Source: Corythucha ciliata (Eukaryota > Arthropoda > Insecta > Hemiptera > Tingidae). Taken from it: a stretch of DNA of 64,000 nt. The translations under genes were made by a program, and so were the position numbers. Shown piece after piece: positions 23,193-35,700 of this stretch (the stretch's first letter is position 1; each line of letters starts with the position of its first letter). The stretch spans positions 5,084,001 to 5,148,000 of the forward strand of contig CM075940.1 in NCBI GenBank assembly GCA_038030265.1. The letters are read 5' to 3'. Under the pieces are notes generated by a model. It ran no database searches. It was not told the DNA's origin and worked only from the letters and a program-made list of their open reading frames with translations.

Positions 23193-23941
23193 GGGCGGGC
23201 AGGTGGACCGGAGCGCGCTCAGGCGGATTTAAGTGAAGGAGTCCCTGGGAGATTGAAGGTTTCGGTGTCATTGGTTTTCCATACAAAATGTGAATAGTAA
23301 CGTGGTTGATTGCTGCAGATAGTGGTTTTTTATTTTTTAATTAGTTTTAATTTGCTCGAATTGTGTTGCAAAAGGATGACAATCAAGTCTTGATGTGACC
23401 TGTATCTAAAACGAACGTTTCGGTTGACGGAATCAGGTAGGATTGATGTGTTCTTGGTTGCCACTTGGGAACGAAGGATGGCGTCAACCTTCACAACTTC
23501 CCTCGCCGGAAAAATTAGAGTTTATTGCGAATTTTATAGCCATTGGCTCTAGCTAGCTGCTACTGAATCATGAGTTGTGACTTACATTAATTCGAAATAA
23601 TTCATTTTTGAACTTCCTTGAATGTGCTTGTCGGACCACCGTTACGTAAATTGATAGTTGAGCGCAGTTTCTAGAGAAAGTATAGTGTAAGGCCCTGTTC
23701 ACAAGCTCTATGTTTACGTTCTGTGGAGTCTATGCAACCTATAAAAATGCTTCATTTTTCGAGGGAGTAAATCTTCGAGCAAATGAAAACTAATTAAAAA
23801 ATAAAAAACCACTGTCTGGAGCAATCAACCACGTTACTATTCACAATTTGTATGGGAAACCTATGACACCGAAACCTTCAATCTCCCAGGGACTCCTTCA
23901 CTTAAATCCGCCTGAGCGCACTCCGGTCCACCTGCCCGCCC
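23193..23941. mobile_element. Long inverted-repeat (foldback-like) element, copy 1
   Basis: The arm at 23193-23359 (167 bp, outer end GGGCGGGCAGGTGGACCGGA) is repeated in inverted orientation at 23774-23941, about 96% identical by eye, around a 414-bp spacer. The outer ends stop sharply at GGGCGGGC. The flanks differ (TCTATTCG left, TCAATGGT right), so no TSD supports a transposon mechanism. It may be a foldback/MITE with long TIRs whose TSD has decayed, or an inverted duplication. The spacer has no recognisable ORF; the overlapping antiparallel ORFs at 23079-23297 are shadows of the arm. Confidence 0.82.
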
Positions 23942-25650
23942 TCAATGGTGACAAACCTCCTTTTCATTTTTGAATCCCATGCACACGACAGCGCATTTTT
24001 TCAAAAATGTGGCTCTTTCTCATTATTCTGAGAAATCCCGCATTGTGTATAGTCAGGAAGCTGTTAATTTGAATCCGATATATCTGTTTTCCATACTCCC
24101 AAAACGGATAATTTACCAAGTGTAAATAGAATACTCGACAAAGAAGAAATACAAACTAACAAGTTTGAGCTTGTTTTGTTGTGTAGATATGAGGATCCCA
24201 AGGAAGGACCGCGCGACTCATTGAGAGGGGACACGAACAAGGCAAGAGATGGGCAAGGGTGGGCAGCAGCCAACCCTTCTTCAACTCGTATTTGTTCATG
24301 ACCACCCTCTTGAAGTCAGCTACAATCCGAAATCGTCAATTTGCCCCTTCAAACTGGGTATAATTATCATAAAGACTAAGTATTTCGCCCCTCCCCCTAT
24401 TGAAATTTCGACTGAAAAATAGAATTTCCACAGAAAAATTGACCATTGCATGGCGAAGACGCTTCACGGCTTGGCGAAAAACACTAATTCGTGACTAAAA
24501 TAGAAGAAAAATCTCTCATTCACCGAAGAAATTGCAATTTCAGGGGCATTTTTTGTGGCGGTGGATCCAACAGGCTTGCCGGCCCCAACAACCTTGACGA
24601 ATACTCACGACAGTGTCACTATCCGACGCGAACATTGTAGTGACGAGAAAGCTCGAGGGCTCAGGGGAATGAGAAAAGCTGTCCACTTGAGCTAGCAGCA
24701 CCCTTGGCCACGAATGAGCGTCTGATGATTTCGAAAGGGTTACGAGGATACGGCAATAGAGAGGAGCAAAAGCCACGGAGTCCTTTATATCATGATTTAA
24801 GCGTATCTTTACATAAGGACGGTGTGGCATTTTTATACATCTCAATATTTATAAACGTATCTTCTTTATAACGATTTCCTTCAAATCCCTAGCTTGAGAT
24901 AAACATTACGTATTTCTCAAAGCATTTCTTGAAAAATATTGCCATGCCTTAGGCAGTCAAATAAAAGACTCAAGGAGTGCTTTAGGAAGCTTTTCGCCAT
25001 GAACACAGGAAAAATTTGAGTTTTTAATACTGAAAGAAAAAAGAAAAAAAAACATGTCAATCATTCAGCAAAAGTATACATTGCCAAAGTTTATTAAAGA
25101 GAGGGATTTTCTTTAGTAAATAACGGTGTGAAATGGGCTGGAACAGAGAACAAAAGACTTAGGATAGCCTTTTTTCTCTTTCCTTCCCGTTGGTAGCTTA
25201 ATTGTTCCAAGTTCCAGCTTGCTTTTAAAACTGAAACTAGTTGGAGAAAGGTGTAAAAACGTATGAGAATGGGTTTTTAAAGCCAAAACTGGTCAACAAA
25301 TTAGGAAATACATGAGTAGCTTTTTAGGATAATCAAAGGAAAACTCAATCTTACTGTTTATAGAATACCACAAACTATTTGGGTTGTGCAAGAACCTGCA
25401 TAAAGATTTTAGTTGTATAACTTCAGAAATGTGGAATTCTGTCCCTCAAAGGTCTGTCTTTTTCTTTATAATTGCTTTCCTGTCCAGCCAATGAATCATA
25501 AACGGTTTCCATGCATTTAAAAAAAGAGTAATTCTTCGATGTTGTGGCGTGACTTTACGGTTGATAAATCTCTTCTTTACTATCAGGGGGACCTCTTTTG
25601 CTCTGCCCGTCTTACATTCTCAAACTTTCAGTTTGAAAAGGGTCACTTTT

Positions 25651-25674
25651 TCTCTCTCTCTCTCTCTCTCTCTC
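25651..25674. repeat. (CT)n microsatellite
   Basis: Twelve CT/TC dinucleotides, repeated at 31782-31805 in duplicate copy 2. The Ser-Leu run in the overlapping ORFs is only this tract. Confidence 0.95.
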
Positions 25675-28600
25675 CGCTTGTTAATCTTGGAACGGGTGTG
25701 GATTGGGTGGGGGAAACGAAACCCTTCGTCAAAACTCAAAACCCTTCCCGCTCAAACTCATTTTCATGACTTCCCTATCCGAGGGGTAGTAACGTCAACT
25801 TTATTGCACCGTCGGTTCAACGTGGTTCACACCGGTCTGCTATCTGTTATTTTAAATAAGAAATCTCCCCTGAAAAGGCCACATTGTCTTCAAGAGTTGT
25901 CCCGTACATGGTTCTGTTTTATAGTCACATTTACATATAAAATCCAAGAGAACCATTGCGTTGAAGCAAAACAGGTTTTATTTCAACTCATTCCTCGACT
26001 CAAACTGGGGCGAAATCATTAATTAGGAAAAATTAATTGACGATGAATTTTAATTTTATTTCATCAGATACGACGATGGTACTGAAAGGGAGGAGGGAAT
26101 TAACTCTCGATAAGCCTCACAGTCAACAGACTAATGATACCCGCGAACTAAAAATGCTTTCAAGAAGCGAAAGTTATTACAATCTTCTTAAATAATGGAA
26201 AACGGCTGAGAAGGCTCAACCTAAATGTGTCACGGATTATTAGCTTTCGTCGGCCTTCAAGTTTTTTATGTCAGCTCGCTCTACGGTCATAGAGTGATCG
26301 CTCCAACCACCCTGTGATGATCGTGATGACTGAAAAATAAAAATTACACTTCCTTCCAGAAATAATTTTAAATTATAGGACGGGACACTGTAAAATTTGA
26401 GGTGGTAGGGGTAGGAGGGATTTGTTTGCCCAAGTTTAAGGAGTGAGTTTGAATATTCAACGAAACTTGATGGGCCTTAAGAGCATGTGCGGAACAGACT
26501 ATAAGCGACCGCGACATTGCATTAGTTAAGTCTTGAGGACATTTCCTTCATGGGTAAAAAAAACCCCTCTTTGTTCGCGCTCATGTAGTCTTATGTATCC
26601 TCCCCACGCACTCGCCCCGAAAGACCTTTTATTGGCTTAAAAAAAAGCTTTTTGAAACGATTCAGTTCTGTCAGGCTGCCACGAAACTTCTGTCATCACG
26701 CTACCTTTCTTCCATTCAACTTGAAAAGTCCAGGCAGATAAGCATATCATAATGAAGTTATCTACGCGTTTCTAAGCGCCCCTTTTCCTTTCAACTGATT
26801 CTTTAAACCTTTTGATTTTTACACATCTTTCTAATGCTTTAAACACCTAACCACCGTTCCGTTACCTATATGGTTTTACTCATTTTACTGTAACTAACTT
26901 AATGTTTGAAAAGGTTCCATCATATCGTTATATCATAATAATATAGAATTCCGTGACAGTGGAAAACAATGGGCATTAGACGTATGTGAAAAAAAAAAAA
27001 AAAAATCGGAGTGGTCAGGAGTAATTGAAGTTGGTCCTTTGAAGCTATAGTTCCCTCACTCCCACCCATTCTCTCTCTTTCAACATAATTAAGGAAAACT
27101 AAGTTCTCTAGTTAATTTCGTACAAATTAAAGCTCTTAAAATCGCATTAAAAAAAAATTCTCCAGAACCCTGTGACTTTCAGAACCAATTACGACGCTTT
27201 AAACGTGCTTCGCTAAACCCATGACTGAAGAAGTGCCTGTTTTTCCTCAATCGCTTATGTGATAGAATTTATGCCGGCAAGAAAAGGGCTTAACATCTCT
27301 CCTTTCGTATTTTAATAGAGCGATCATCAAGAATGAGATCTTTAAAATATGAAAGATTAGCATTTTTTTTTTTTATTATTTGAATGAATAAAATCTCAGA
27401 AATAATTTTGTTGAGTCGTCCTGAAACATTTTTTTTCTTCGGGAAGAAGTGAAAAAGAGTGAAGGATTCATTTCTGAATAGAAATTTATTAACGACTTTT
27501 AAATTTCAAAAGGAAAATATTCTTTACAAAATATAACAAAAATGTTTGCTTTCAGAGTCTTTTCATTGCTCAAGCTAGAATCAAAATATGAACGATCATT
27601 CCGCCCGAAGTTGTGGACAGGGGGAAGTGAAAAAACAGAATGCCTCCTACAGGCATTTAGATGAGGGTGTTTGAGAATGCCTCACCATCGCGCTATAGAA
27701 GACTTCCCAAGAAGACGAGGGAGAAGAAAGTTACCTTCGATCGTTATTCCTCGCTTGAATTCCTGATGGTGCCAAGTGTAGCTGGGGTGCGTGGCATAGT
27801 GGTTGGGGGGGGGGAGGCATAGGAATTTTCTCCAAGATTGACAGGATGCTTGAAACGTTGCGTTTCGGCCTTTCTGTAGTTGACCAGGGGGAAGGGATCG
27901 ATGTTGATGGGCTGGGATTAAAGGACCTCTGAAAAGAGCAAAAACAACTTTGTGCATCTTAACTTGGATGGATGATTTCCAGAAGTCAGTTAAGTTGGCT
28001 TTAGGCTATGAACTCTTGTTTTGTGATAGGGGACACAAAAATAAGACTTCTTTTGCATAATTTTAAAATATTTCTCATCCAAAAACCTTTTTAAAAACTT
28101 GAAAGAAACTCCCCGGAGTATAGACTACAAACAATGAGCATCAATCGTTTTCAGCTTAATTTAAGCCCTGTGCCCTGAAGGCCAATCTCTCGTATTTATT
28201 TTTTACCATTTTCAAAGTTTATCAAGCCTAGAATACACACGACATCCAAGCTGGAAAAAGGGAACTTTGGAAAGATAAACAAAAAAATCTCGTGTTTGCG
28301 GGAAGTTATTCTGATGGAAGCATACATAGAGAAAATATAACATGGAGGGAGTTTTGCTCCAATATGACGGTGTATAAATAGGTTATTATGGCTGTCATTA
28401 AAAAATAAATAAATTCAAAAATTTAAACCTCCCCTCTATAGTCAGTGAACTTTTTTCTAGTTTTATCTCAAGGTTGGTGATATATGCAGGTACGCGTGAA
28501 ACGCTATATGCAGTTACGGTACCTACATGCGGTGATCCTCGATTCGGTACAATTTATGTTTCGGCACAGTCACGTATCGCCACAGCTCGGCCCCTCAAAA

Positions 28601-29322
28601 TAATGATACGATTCGGCAAAACTACAAACAAATTGTTTGACTGACTGTACTTAACTTTAGTTCGGCCGTACACGAATAGAATGGGATTTTTCGTTCCATT
28701 CCACCGAAACAGGCGTGTTCGTTCGTTTATCTTTCATCTCAATGAGCTTTGAACTTTCGAAACTCGGCTCGGACGAAAACGGCAGTGTTGTTGTTCGGAC
28801 GTCAACGGCAAAACACTTATTCAGCCGAGTACGGTTCAAATGGACGGAGAGCCTTAGATAGACCGTCGAAGTTCTTTGTAGTTTCATAATCATTATATTA
28901 TAAGGATATGGAAAGCTACGCTGGATCTATGCTCATCAGAGATGTTAGGCCTCGTATGGGTCATGGGTCTCACTGTTTTAACAATAGAGGCCATATTTTA
29001 CATGACGCATGAAAAATAAAGTGATTCACTGAACTCAATTTCATTGTACAGAGTGTGACGTACCATTCGGATTCAAAATTATACAGTTTAAAAAGTTCCT
29101 CAATATGAATACACACGAATATCACAAATTTGTGAACAACCAAGCGAAAAAATGCACAAATGATTACAATAAAAGATATCACGTTTTTTTATTAGAGAAG
29201 TTTACGTTGTGCAGGTTATCCTAATGGACAACCCCTGCAATTCATCCATGGTGGTCGATCGGAACTCCTTCCAACACCCCTTTTTCCATCAAGGTTCCCT
29301 CCATGTATTCTACGTCTATTCG

Positions 29323-30071
29323 GGGCGGGCAGGTGGACCGGAGCGCGCTCAGGCGGATTTAAGTGAAGGAGTCCCTGGGAGATTGAAGGTTTCGGTGTCA
29401 TTGGTTTTCCATACAAATTGTGAATAGTAACGTGGTTGATTGCTGCAGATAGTGGTTTTTTATTTTTTAATTAGTTTTAATTTGCTCGAATTGTGTTGCA
29501 AAAGGATGACAATCAAGTCTTGATGTGACCTGTACCTAAAACGAACGTTTCGGTTGACGGAATCAGGTAGGATTGATGTGTTCTTGGTTGCCACTTGGGA
29601 ATGAAGGATGGCGTCAACCTTCACAACTTCCCTCGCCGGAAAAATTAGTGTTTATTGCGAATTTTATAGCCATTGGCTCTAGCTAGCTGCTACTGAATCA
29701 TGAGTTATGACTTACATTAATTCGAAATAATTCATTTTTGAACTTCCTTGAATATGCTTGTCGGACCACCGTTACGTAAATTGATAGTTGAGCGCAGTTT
29801 CTAGAGAAAGTATAGTGTAAGGCCCTGTTCACAAGCTCTATGTTTACGTTCTGTGGAGTCTATGCAACCTATAAAAATGCTTCATTTTTTGAGGGAGTAA
29901 ATCTTCGAGCAAATGAAAACTAATTAAAAAATAAAAAACCACTGTCTGGAGCAATCAACCACGTTACTATTCACAATTTGTATGGGAAACCTATGACACC
30001 GAAACCTTCAATCTCCCAGGGACTCCTTCACTTAAATCCGCCTGAGCGCACTCCGGTCCACCTGCCCGCCC
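29323..30071. mobile_element. Long inverted-repeat element, copy 2
   Basis: The duplicate of the element at 23193-23941, carried within the 6.1-kb duplication. Arms are at 29323-29489 and 29904-30071. At 29417-29418 this copy reads AAATTGTG, matching its opposite arm, where copy 1 reads AAAATGTG. That hints at gene conversion between arms, or that copy 1 mutated. Confidence 0.8.
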
Positions 30072-31781
30072 TCAATGGTGACAAACCTCCTTTTCATTTT
30101 TGAATCCCATGCACACGACAGCGCATTTTTTAAAAAATGTGGCTCTTTCTCATTATTCTGAGAAATCCCGCATTGTGTATAGTCAGGAAGCTGTTAATTT
30201 GAATCCGATATATCTGTTTTCCATACTCCCAAAACGGATAATTTACCAAGTGTAAATAGAATACTCGACAAAGAAGAAATACAAACTAACAAGTTTGAGC
30301 TTGTTTTGTTGTGTAGATATGAGGATCCCAAGGAAGGACCGCGCGACTCATTGAGAGGGGACACGAACAAGGCAAGAGATGGGCAAGGGTGGGCAGCAGC
30401 CAACCCTTCTTCAACTCGTATTTGTTCATGACCACCCTCTTGAAGTCAGCTACAATCCGAAATCGTCAATTTGCCCCTTCAAACTGGGTATAATTATCAT
30501 AAAGACTAAGTATTTCGCCCCTCCCCCTATTGAAATTTCGACTGAAAAATAGAATTTCCACAGAAAAATTGACCATTGCATGGCGAAGACGCTTCACGGC
30601 TTGGCGAAAAACACTAATTCGTGACTAAAATAGAAGAAAAATCTCTCATTCACCGAAGAAATTGCAATTTCAGGGGCATTTTTTGTGGCGGTGGATCCAA
30701 CAGGCTTGCCGGCCCCAACAACCTTGACGAATACTCACGACAGTGTCACTATCCGACGCGAACATTGTAGTGACGAGAAAGCTCGAGGGCTCAGGGGAAT
30801 GAGAAAAGCTGTCCACTTGAGCTAGCAGCACCCTTGGCCACGAATGAGCGTCTGATGATTTCGAAAGGGTTACGAGGATACGGCAATAGAGAGGAGCAAA
30901 AGCCACGGAGTCCTTTATATCATGATTTAAGCGTAGCTTTACATAAGGACGGTGTGGCATTTTTATACATCTCAATATTTATAAACGTATCTTCTTTATA
31001 ACGATTTCCTTCAAATCCCTAGCTTGAGATAAACATTACGTATTTCTCAAAGCATTTCTTGAAAAATATTGCCATGCCTTAGGCAGTCAAATAAAAGACT
31101 CAAGGAGTGCTTTAGGAAGCTTTTCGCCATGAACACAGGAAAAATTTGAGTTTTTAATACTGAAAGAAAAAAGAAAAAAAAAACATGTCAATCATTCAGC
31201 AAAAGTATACATTGCCAAAGTTTATTAAAGAGAGGGATTTTCTTTAGTAAATAACGGTGTGAAATGGGCTGGAACAGAGAACAAAAGACTTAGGATAGCC
31301 TTTTTTCTCTTTCCTTCCCGTTGGTAGCTTAATTGTTCCAAGTTCCAGCTTGCTTTTAAAACTGAAACTAGTTGGAGAAAGGTGTAAAAACGTATGAGAA
31401 TGGGTTTTTAAAGCCAAAACTGGTCAACAAATTAGGAAATACATGAGTAGCTTTTTAGGATAATCAAAGGAAAACTCAATCTTACTGTTTATAGAATACC
31501 ACAAACTATTTGGGTTGTGCAAGAACCTGCATAAAGATTTTAGTTGTCTAACTTCAGAAATGTGGAATTCTGTCCCTCAAAGGTCTGTCTTTTTCTTTAT
31601 AATTGCTTTCCTGTCCAGCCAATGAATCATAAACGGTTTCCATGCATTTAAAAAAAGAGTAATTCTTCGATGTTGTGGCGTGACTTTACGGTTGATAAAT
31701 CTCTTCTTTACTATCAGGGGGACCTCTTTTGCTCTGCCCGTCTTACATTCTCAAACTTTCAGTTTGAAAAGGGTCACTTTT

Positions 31782-31805
31782 TCTCTCTCTCTCTCTCTCT
31801 CTCTC
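31782..31805. repeat. (CT)n microsatellite, duplicate copy
   Basis: Same length as the tract at 25651-25674, which argues that the two 6.1-kb copies separated very recently. Confidence 0.95.
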
Positions 31806-32778
31806 CGCTTGTTAATCTTGGAACGGGTGTGGATTGGGTGGGGGAAACGAAACCCTTCGTCAAAACTCAAAACCCTTCCCGCTCAAACTCATTTTCATGA
31901 CTTCCCTATCCGAGGGGTAGTAACGTCAACTTTATTGCACCGTCGGTTCAACGTGGTTCACACCGGTCTGCTATCTGTTATTTTAAATAAGAAATCTCCC
32001 CTGAAAAGGCCACATTGTCTTCAAGAGTTGTCCCGTACATGGTTCTGTTTTATAGTCACATTTACATATAAAATCCAAGAGAACCATTGCGTTGAAGCAA
32101 AACAGGTTTTATTTCAACTCATTCCTCGACTCAAACTGGGGCGAAATCATTAATTAGGAAAAATTAATTGACGATGAATTTTAATTTTATTTCATCAGAT
32201 ACGACGATGGTACTGAAAGGGAGGAGGGAATTAACTCTCGATAAGCCTCACAGTCAACAGACTAATGATACCCGCGAACTAAAAATGCTTTCAAGAAGCG
32301 AAAGTTATTACAATCTTCTTAAATAATGGAAAACGGCTGAGAAGGCTCAACCTAAATGTGTCACGGATTATTAGCTTTCGTCGGCCTTCAAGTTTTTTAT
32401 GTCAGCTCGCTCTACGGTCATAGAGTGATCGCTCCAACCACCCTGTGATGATCGTGATGACTGAAAAATAAAAATTACACTTCCTTCCAGAAATAATTTT
32501 AAATTATAGGACGGGACACTGTAAAATTTGAGGTGGTAGGGGTAGGAGGGATTTGTTTGCCCAAGTTTAAGGAGTGAGTTTGAATATTCAACGAAACTTG
32601 ATGGGCCTTAAGAGCATGTGCGGAACAGACTATAAGCGACCGCGACATTGCATTAGTTAAGTCTTGAGGACATTTCCTTCATGGGTAAAAAAAACCCCTC
32701 TTTGTTCGCGCTCATGTAGTCTTATGTATCCTCCCCACGCACTCGCCCCGAAAGACCTTTTATTGGCTTAAAAAAAAG

Positions 32779-35700
32779 TTAAACTTGATACATGCCACGT
32801 GATAGCGAGGGAGACATCACTATGTTGTTTTAAAAGTCGTCAAATTGAACGAGTAGCTGCATGTGCGGAGTTTAGTGTTTATAAAATGTATGAGGATTCA
32901 CGAACGAGTAGCCACAGTGCAAATCGAATTTTTGCATAAACGTGCTCGTCAATTTGATTCAAAGCTTGGATAAGAGTCTGACAGGAGATGAAGACGAAAT
33001 AAGTACATTTTTTTTTCTTCAGAATTGTAGCTTGAAGTATTCCAGTTTTCAATGTTTATTAACGAGTGAGCATAATCCCTTCATACTACTGATTGCCAGT
33101 TTCATTAGTTAGAGTCCTCGGAATGAAAATCCTCTTCTAGGATCCAAATGTATTTCTGATGTAGCGTGTTTAAAAAACGCATGCACGCTCGTTCAAACGC
33201 TCCAAGGGACCAGACCTCAAGTTATATAAAAGCATATCTAAAAACATTTTCAGGTGTCCGCGTAATTTCGGACTTCAAGTGGATATGCCTCACAAATTTT
33301 CGTCATTTCATCCGTGACTCCATTTTACGAGTACGTGCCGTGAGCATTAAGTTCTTCCCCACAATAGCATCCCCGGCTTTGAAAATTTATTTGCATTCAT
33401 CTCATAAGTTGAAGAATGTCCCTTTTTCATGTATCATTCAAAAGTGTTGCATTAATACTTGAACATTTCCATTTTAATTACCTCCCCTCCGACCAACCAC
33501 TCACAGTCTTATTGAAAGTTAAGCGCGTTCGTTCCATGCCAATGAAACATTGAAGTATGGTGAACAGCGTAATTCTGAATGTAAAGCGGATCCCTTATTG
33601 TTCATCTCTTCATCCTAGCCGAAGGTAACGCCCTCAATGTTGTTATTAGTGTTTTTTCATTTTCTTTTTTGACTTAAATACCAACCACCCTAATTTTGTC
33701 AAGAGCAAGTCGGTTTCGAAGAAGAAACACTAATTAAAATTCGGTTGAGTCTACATTTACCTTGACAGACCAAACCATCTAAACAAACAGCTCTTTAATT
33801 ATAAGGTTACGTTTTCTTCTCGCAATTTTTATCTCCCTTTTTCCGGGTAAATCTATTAAATTGCGAGCATACAGATGACATGAAAAATGGAACATCGGCT
33901 GTTTGTCCAACTTTTTAAATTACCCTCTTCGTCCCCTCTCGACGAAAAGTCAGGAACGTGCTCGATCTCACTCTCGAATCTAATAAAAAAAAATACATGC
34001 ATTATTTGTTATCTCTAGTAAGAGGGATAAAACAGAAAGTAATTGGATTAGGCATATTTCCAGGCTCCTTCATAATAAATGAGGGTGACTGTTGTATGTA
34101 GTGGATTGAATGGACGCGTTATTTTTTATTTTGGAAGACGGGTGAGAGGTGAGAGTTGGGAATTAAAACGAATTTGGTATACCGAGTCTTTATTTTAAAG
34201 GTTTCCGGCAAGCCTGATATTTGTTTCTGGTGAAAAAAGATTGTTTTCTTATCCGAACTGTTTATGGGCGAACAGTGAATTGCAGAACAATCGAAAAACT
34301 CATGTTTTGAAAATTGGGGTGGAGAAATTCGACTGAAAGCAACGACAACGCGAAATGCTCATTTTTCGGACCACTTTGAGGGGCGCTGACAAGGAGGGCG
34401 TTTTGGACGAGGCCGGCTGCAATTATCAATTTCGTATTGCCCGAGGGACTCGTAAACCGCCATTATGATGAGCGTTTTGGCGTTATCGTTTGTTTCGGCC
34501 GAATTTATTCTTTGTTGGACCAGCGAGCTCCGCTCGTGTACGAGGTTATTCCTTGGAGCTCAGGACCAAGATCACGTGACCGCTGTCCAAGGGAAAAGTC
34601 GGAGGGTCATGGGGTCCCTGGTAACCGTGCCAAAGCGGATAAAACCACGGGAAACAACCCCTTCAACTGCTCGTCCCACCATAAATCCGTTCAGATTTTC
34701 GGATTCCCCGTGACAATGAGTGCGATGCGAAATACATGGTTTCGTCTATTATTGCTCTTTGGTTATCCTCGGTAGAAACGCGAGTTTCTTGGGACAATTG
34801 TTTCGAATTTTCCGATCAAGACCGCGATGGGGCTTCTGATTCCATCCGACCATGCTCAACTGATAAATGCAGCCCGTACAGTCGGGGACTCCTCTAGGAG
34901 ACCATTAGCTTCTCTCAGATTAACAAGAAATGAGCTTTTTGAATAATTTTTTCGGAAGTGTTTTGATTTGGACCGGACGTGGTTTATGGATCCCTTAGAC
35001 CATACTGAATTTAGAAATGAAGCCGGTATTTGCCGTCAATGTAACCAATACCGTGATGAAGGGAAAGATGACTTAGGAGTGAGTTGTTTCGTCTCCCTTC
35101 GGATAATTGGCCACGAATATCAAGTGTATCGGTGGAAGTGATTTCAATACCACCGTCAGATTGAATGGAGGAGGTGGTGCGGTATGGCCCTCCTATTGTG
35201 TGACATTCTACGCAATTGAATGCTAATTGCTTTAGGCTGTTGCATCTTGATGTATCGGGAAACGCGTCGGTCTCACCTCAGTTCAAACCCAAGATTTTCC
35301 CTATAATTCACCACCGTTGAGGGCTGTTTTTGTTTTTTTAGCCGAAAATAGTCGGGTTTTCTGGTCCATCCTTTCTCACAATCATTTAACCCAGGCGTGC
35401 GCAAAATATGAAGCAATTTTCCTGACATTAAAGTAGACATCATCAACGTGACAAAACTGTAACTGGATTACTCCCCTCCCCCCACCCGATTCCACTTTTC
35501 TCTTTTTATGAGAACAGAGAAGTTCCTGAAGCAGAATGAAGTGGGAATGAATGGGTTAGTGCGATAAAATCATTGCACTTGAAAAAAAAAACTCGTTGAA
35601 ACAAAACCCATTAATTAGTAGAAATAATGTTAGTTCTTTTCAATTAAAGAGGGGGGGGGGTCGATGTTGAGCAACAGTCAATTCCTTCCATCTTCCCGCT

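Larger units (their letters stand above)
20475..26643. repeat. Tandem duplication B, copy 1 (6169 bp)
   Basis: Sequence from AAAGCTTTTTGAAACG to CTTTTATTGGCTTAAAA is repeated directly at 26644-32778 with AAAG microhomology at the junction. Differences include a 34-bp segment at about 20785-20818 that is absent from copy 2, the length of an A-run (21 versus 17), the G-run near 21674 (11 versus 10), and about 14 base substitutions over 6.1 kb by eye. No conserved gene was recognised. ORFs at 22527, 24540 and 25549 are conserved between copies only because the DNA is. A GC-richer patch at 24540-24800 could hold an exon of an unknown gene. Confidence 0.95.
26644..32778. repeat. Tandem duplication B, copy 2
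   Basis: A head-to-tail copy of 20475-26643, offset 6169 bp at its start and about 6130 bp later, after the 34-bp deletion and homopolymer changes. Example substitutions versus copy 1: T at 28557 for C at 22435, A at 28848 for G at 22726, and G at 30936 for T at 24806. It ends in TATTGGCTTAAAAAAAAG before unique sequence. Confidence 0.95.

Noticed and set aside
25549..26022. 157-codon ORF conserved in both 6.1-kb copies
   Set aside because: It includes a (CT)n tract read as Ser-Leu repeats, and conservation simply reflects the recent duplication of DNA.
34437..34775. 112-codon plus-strand ORF in a GC-richer patch
   Set aside because: No recognisable domain, and an overlapping ORF in another frame is equally long. 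It is kept only as a note in the intergenic entry.
35255..35300. B-box-like GTTCAAACC
   Set aside because: No A box at proper spacing and no cloverleaf pairing were found.
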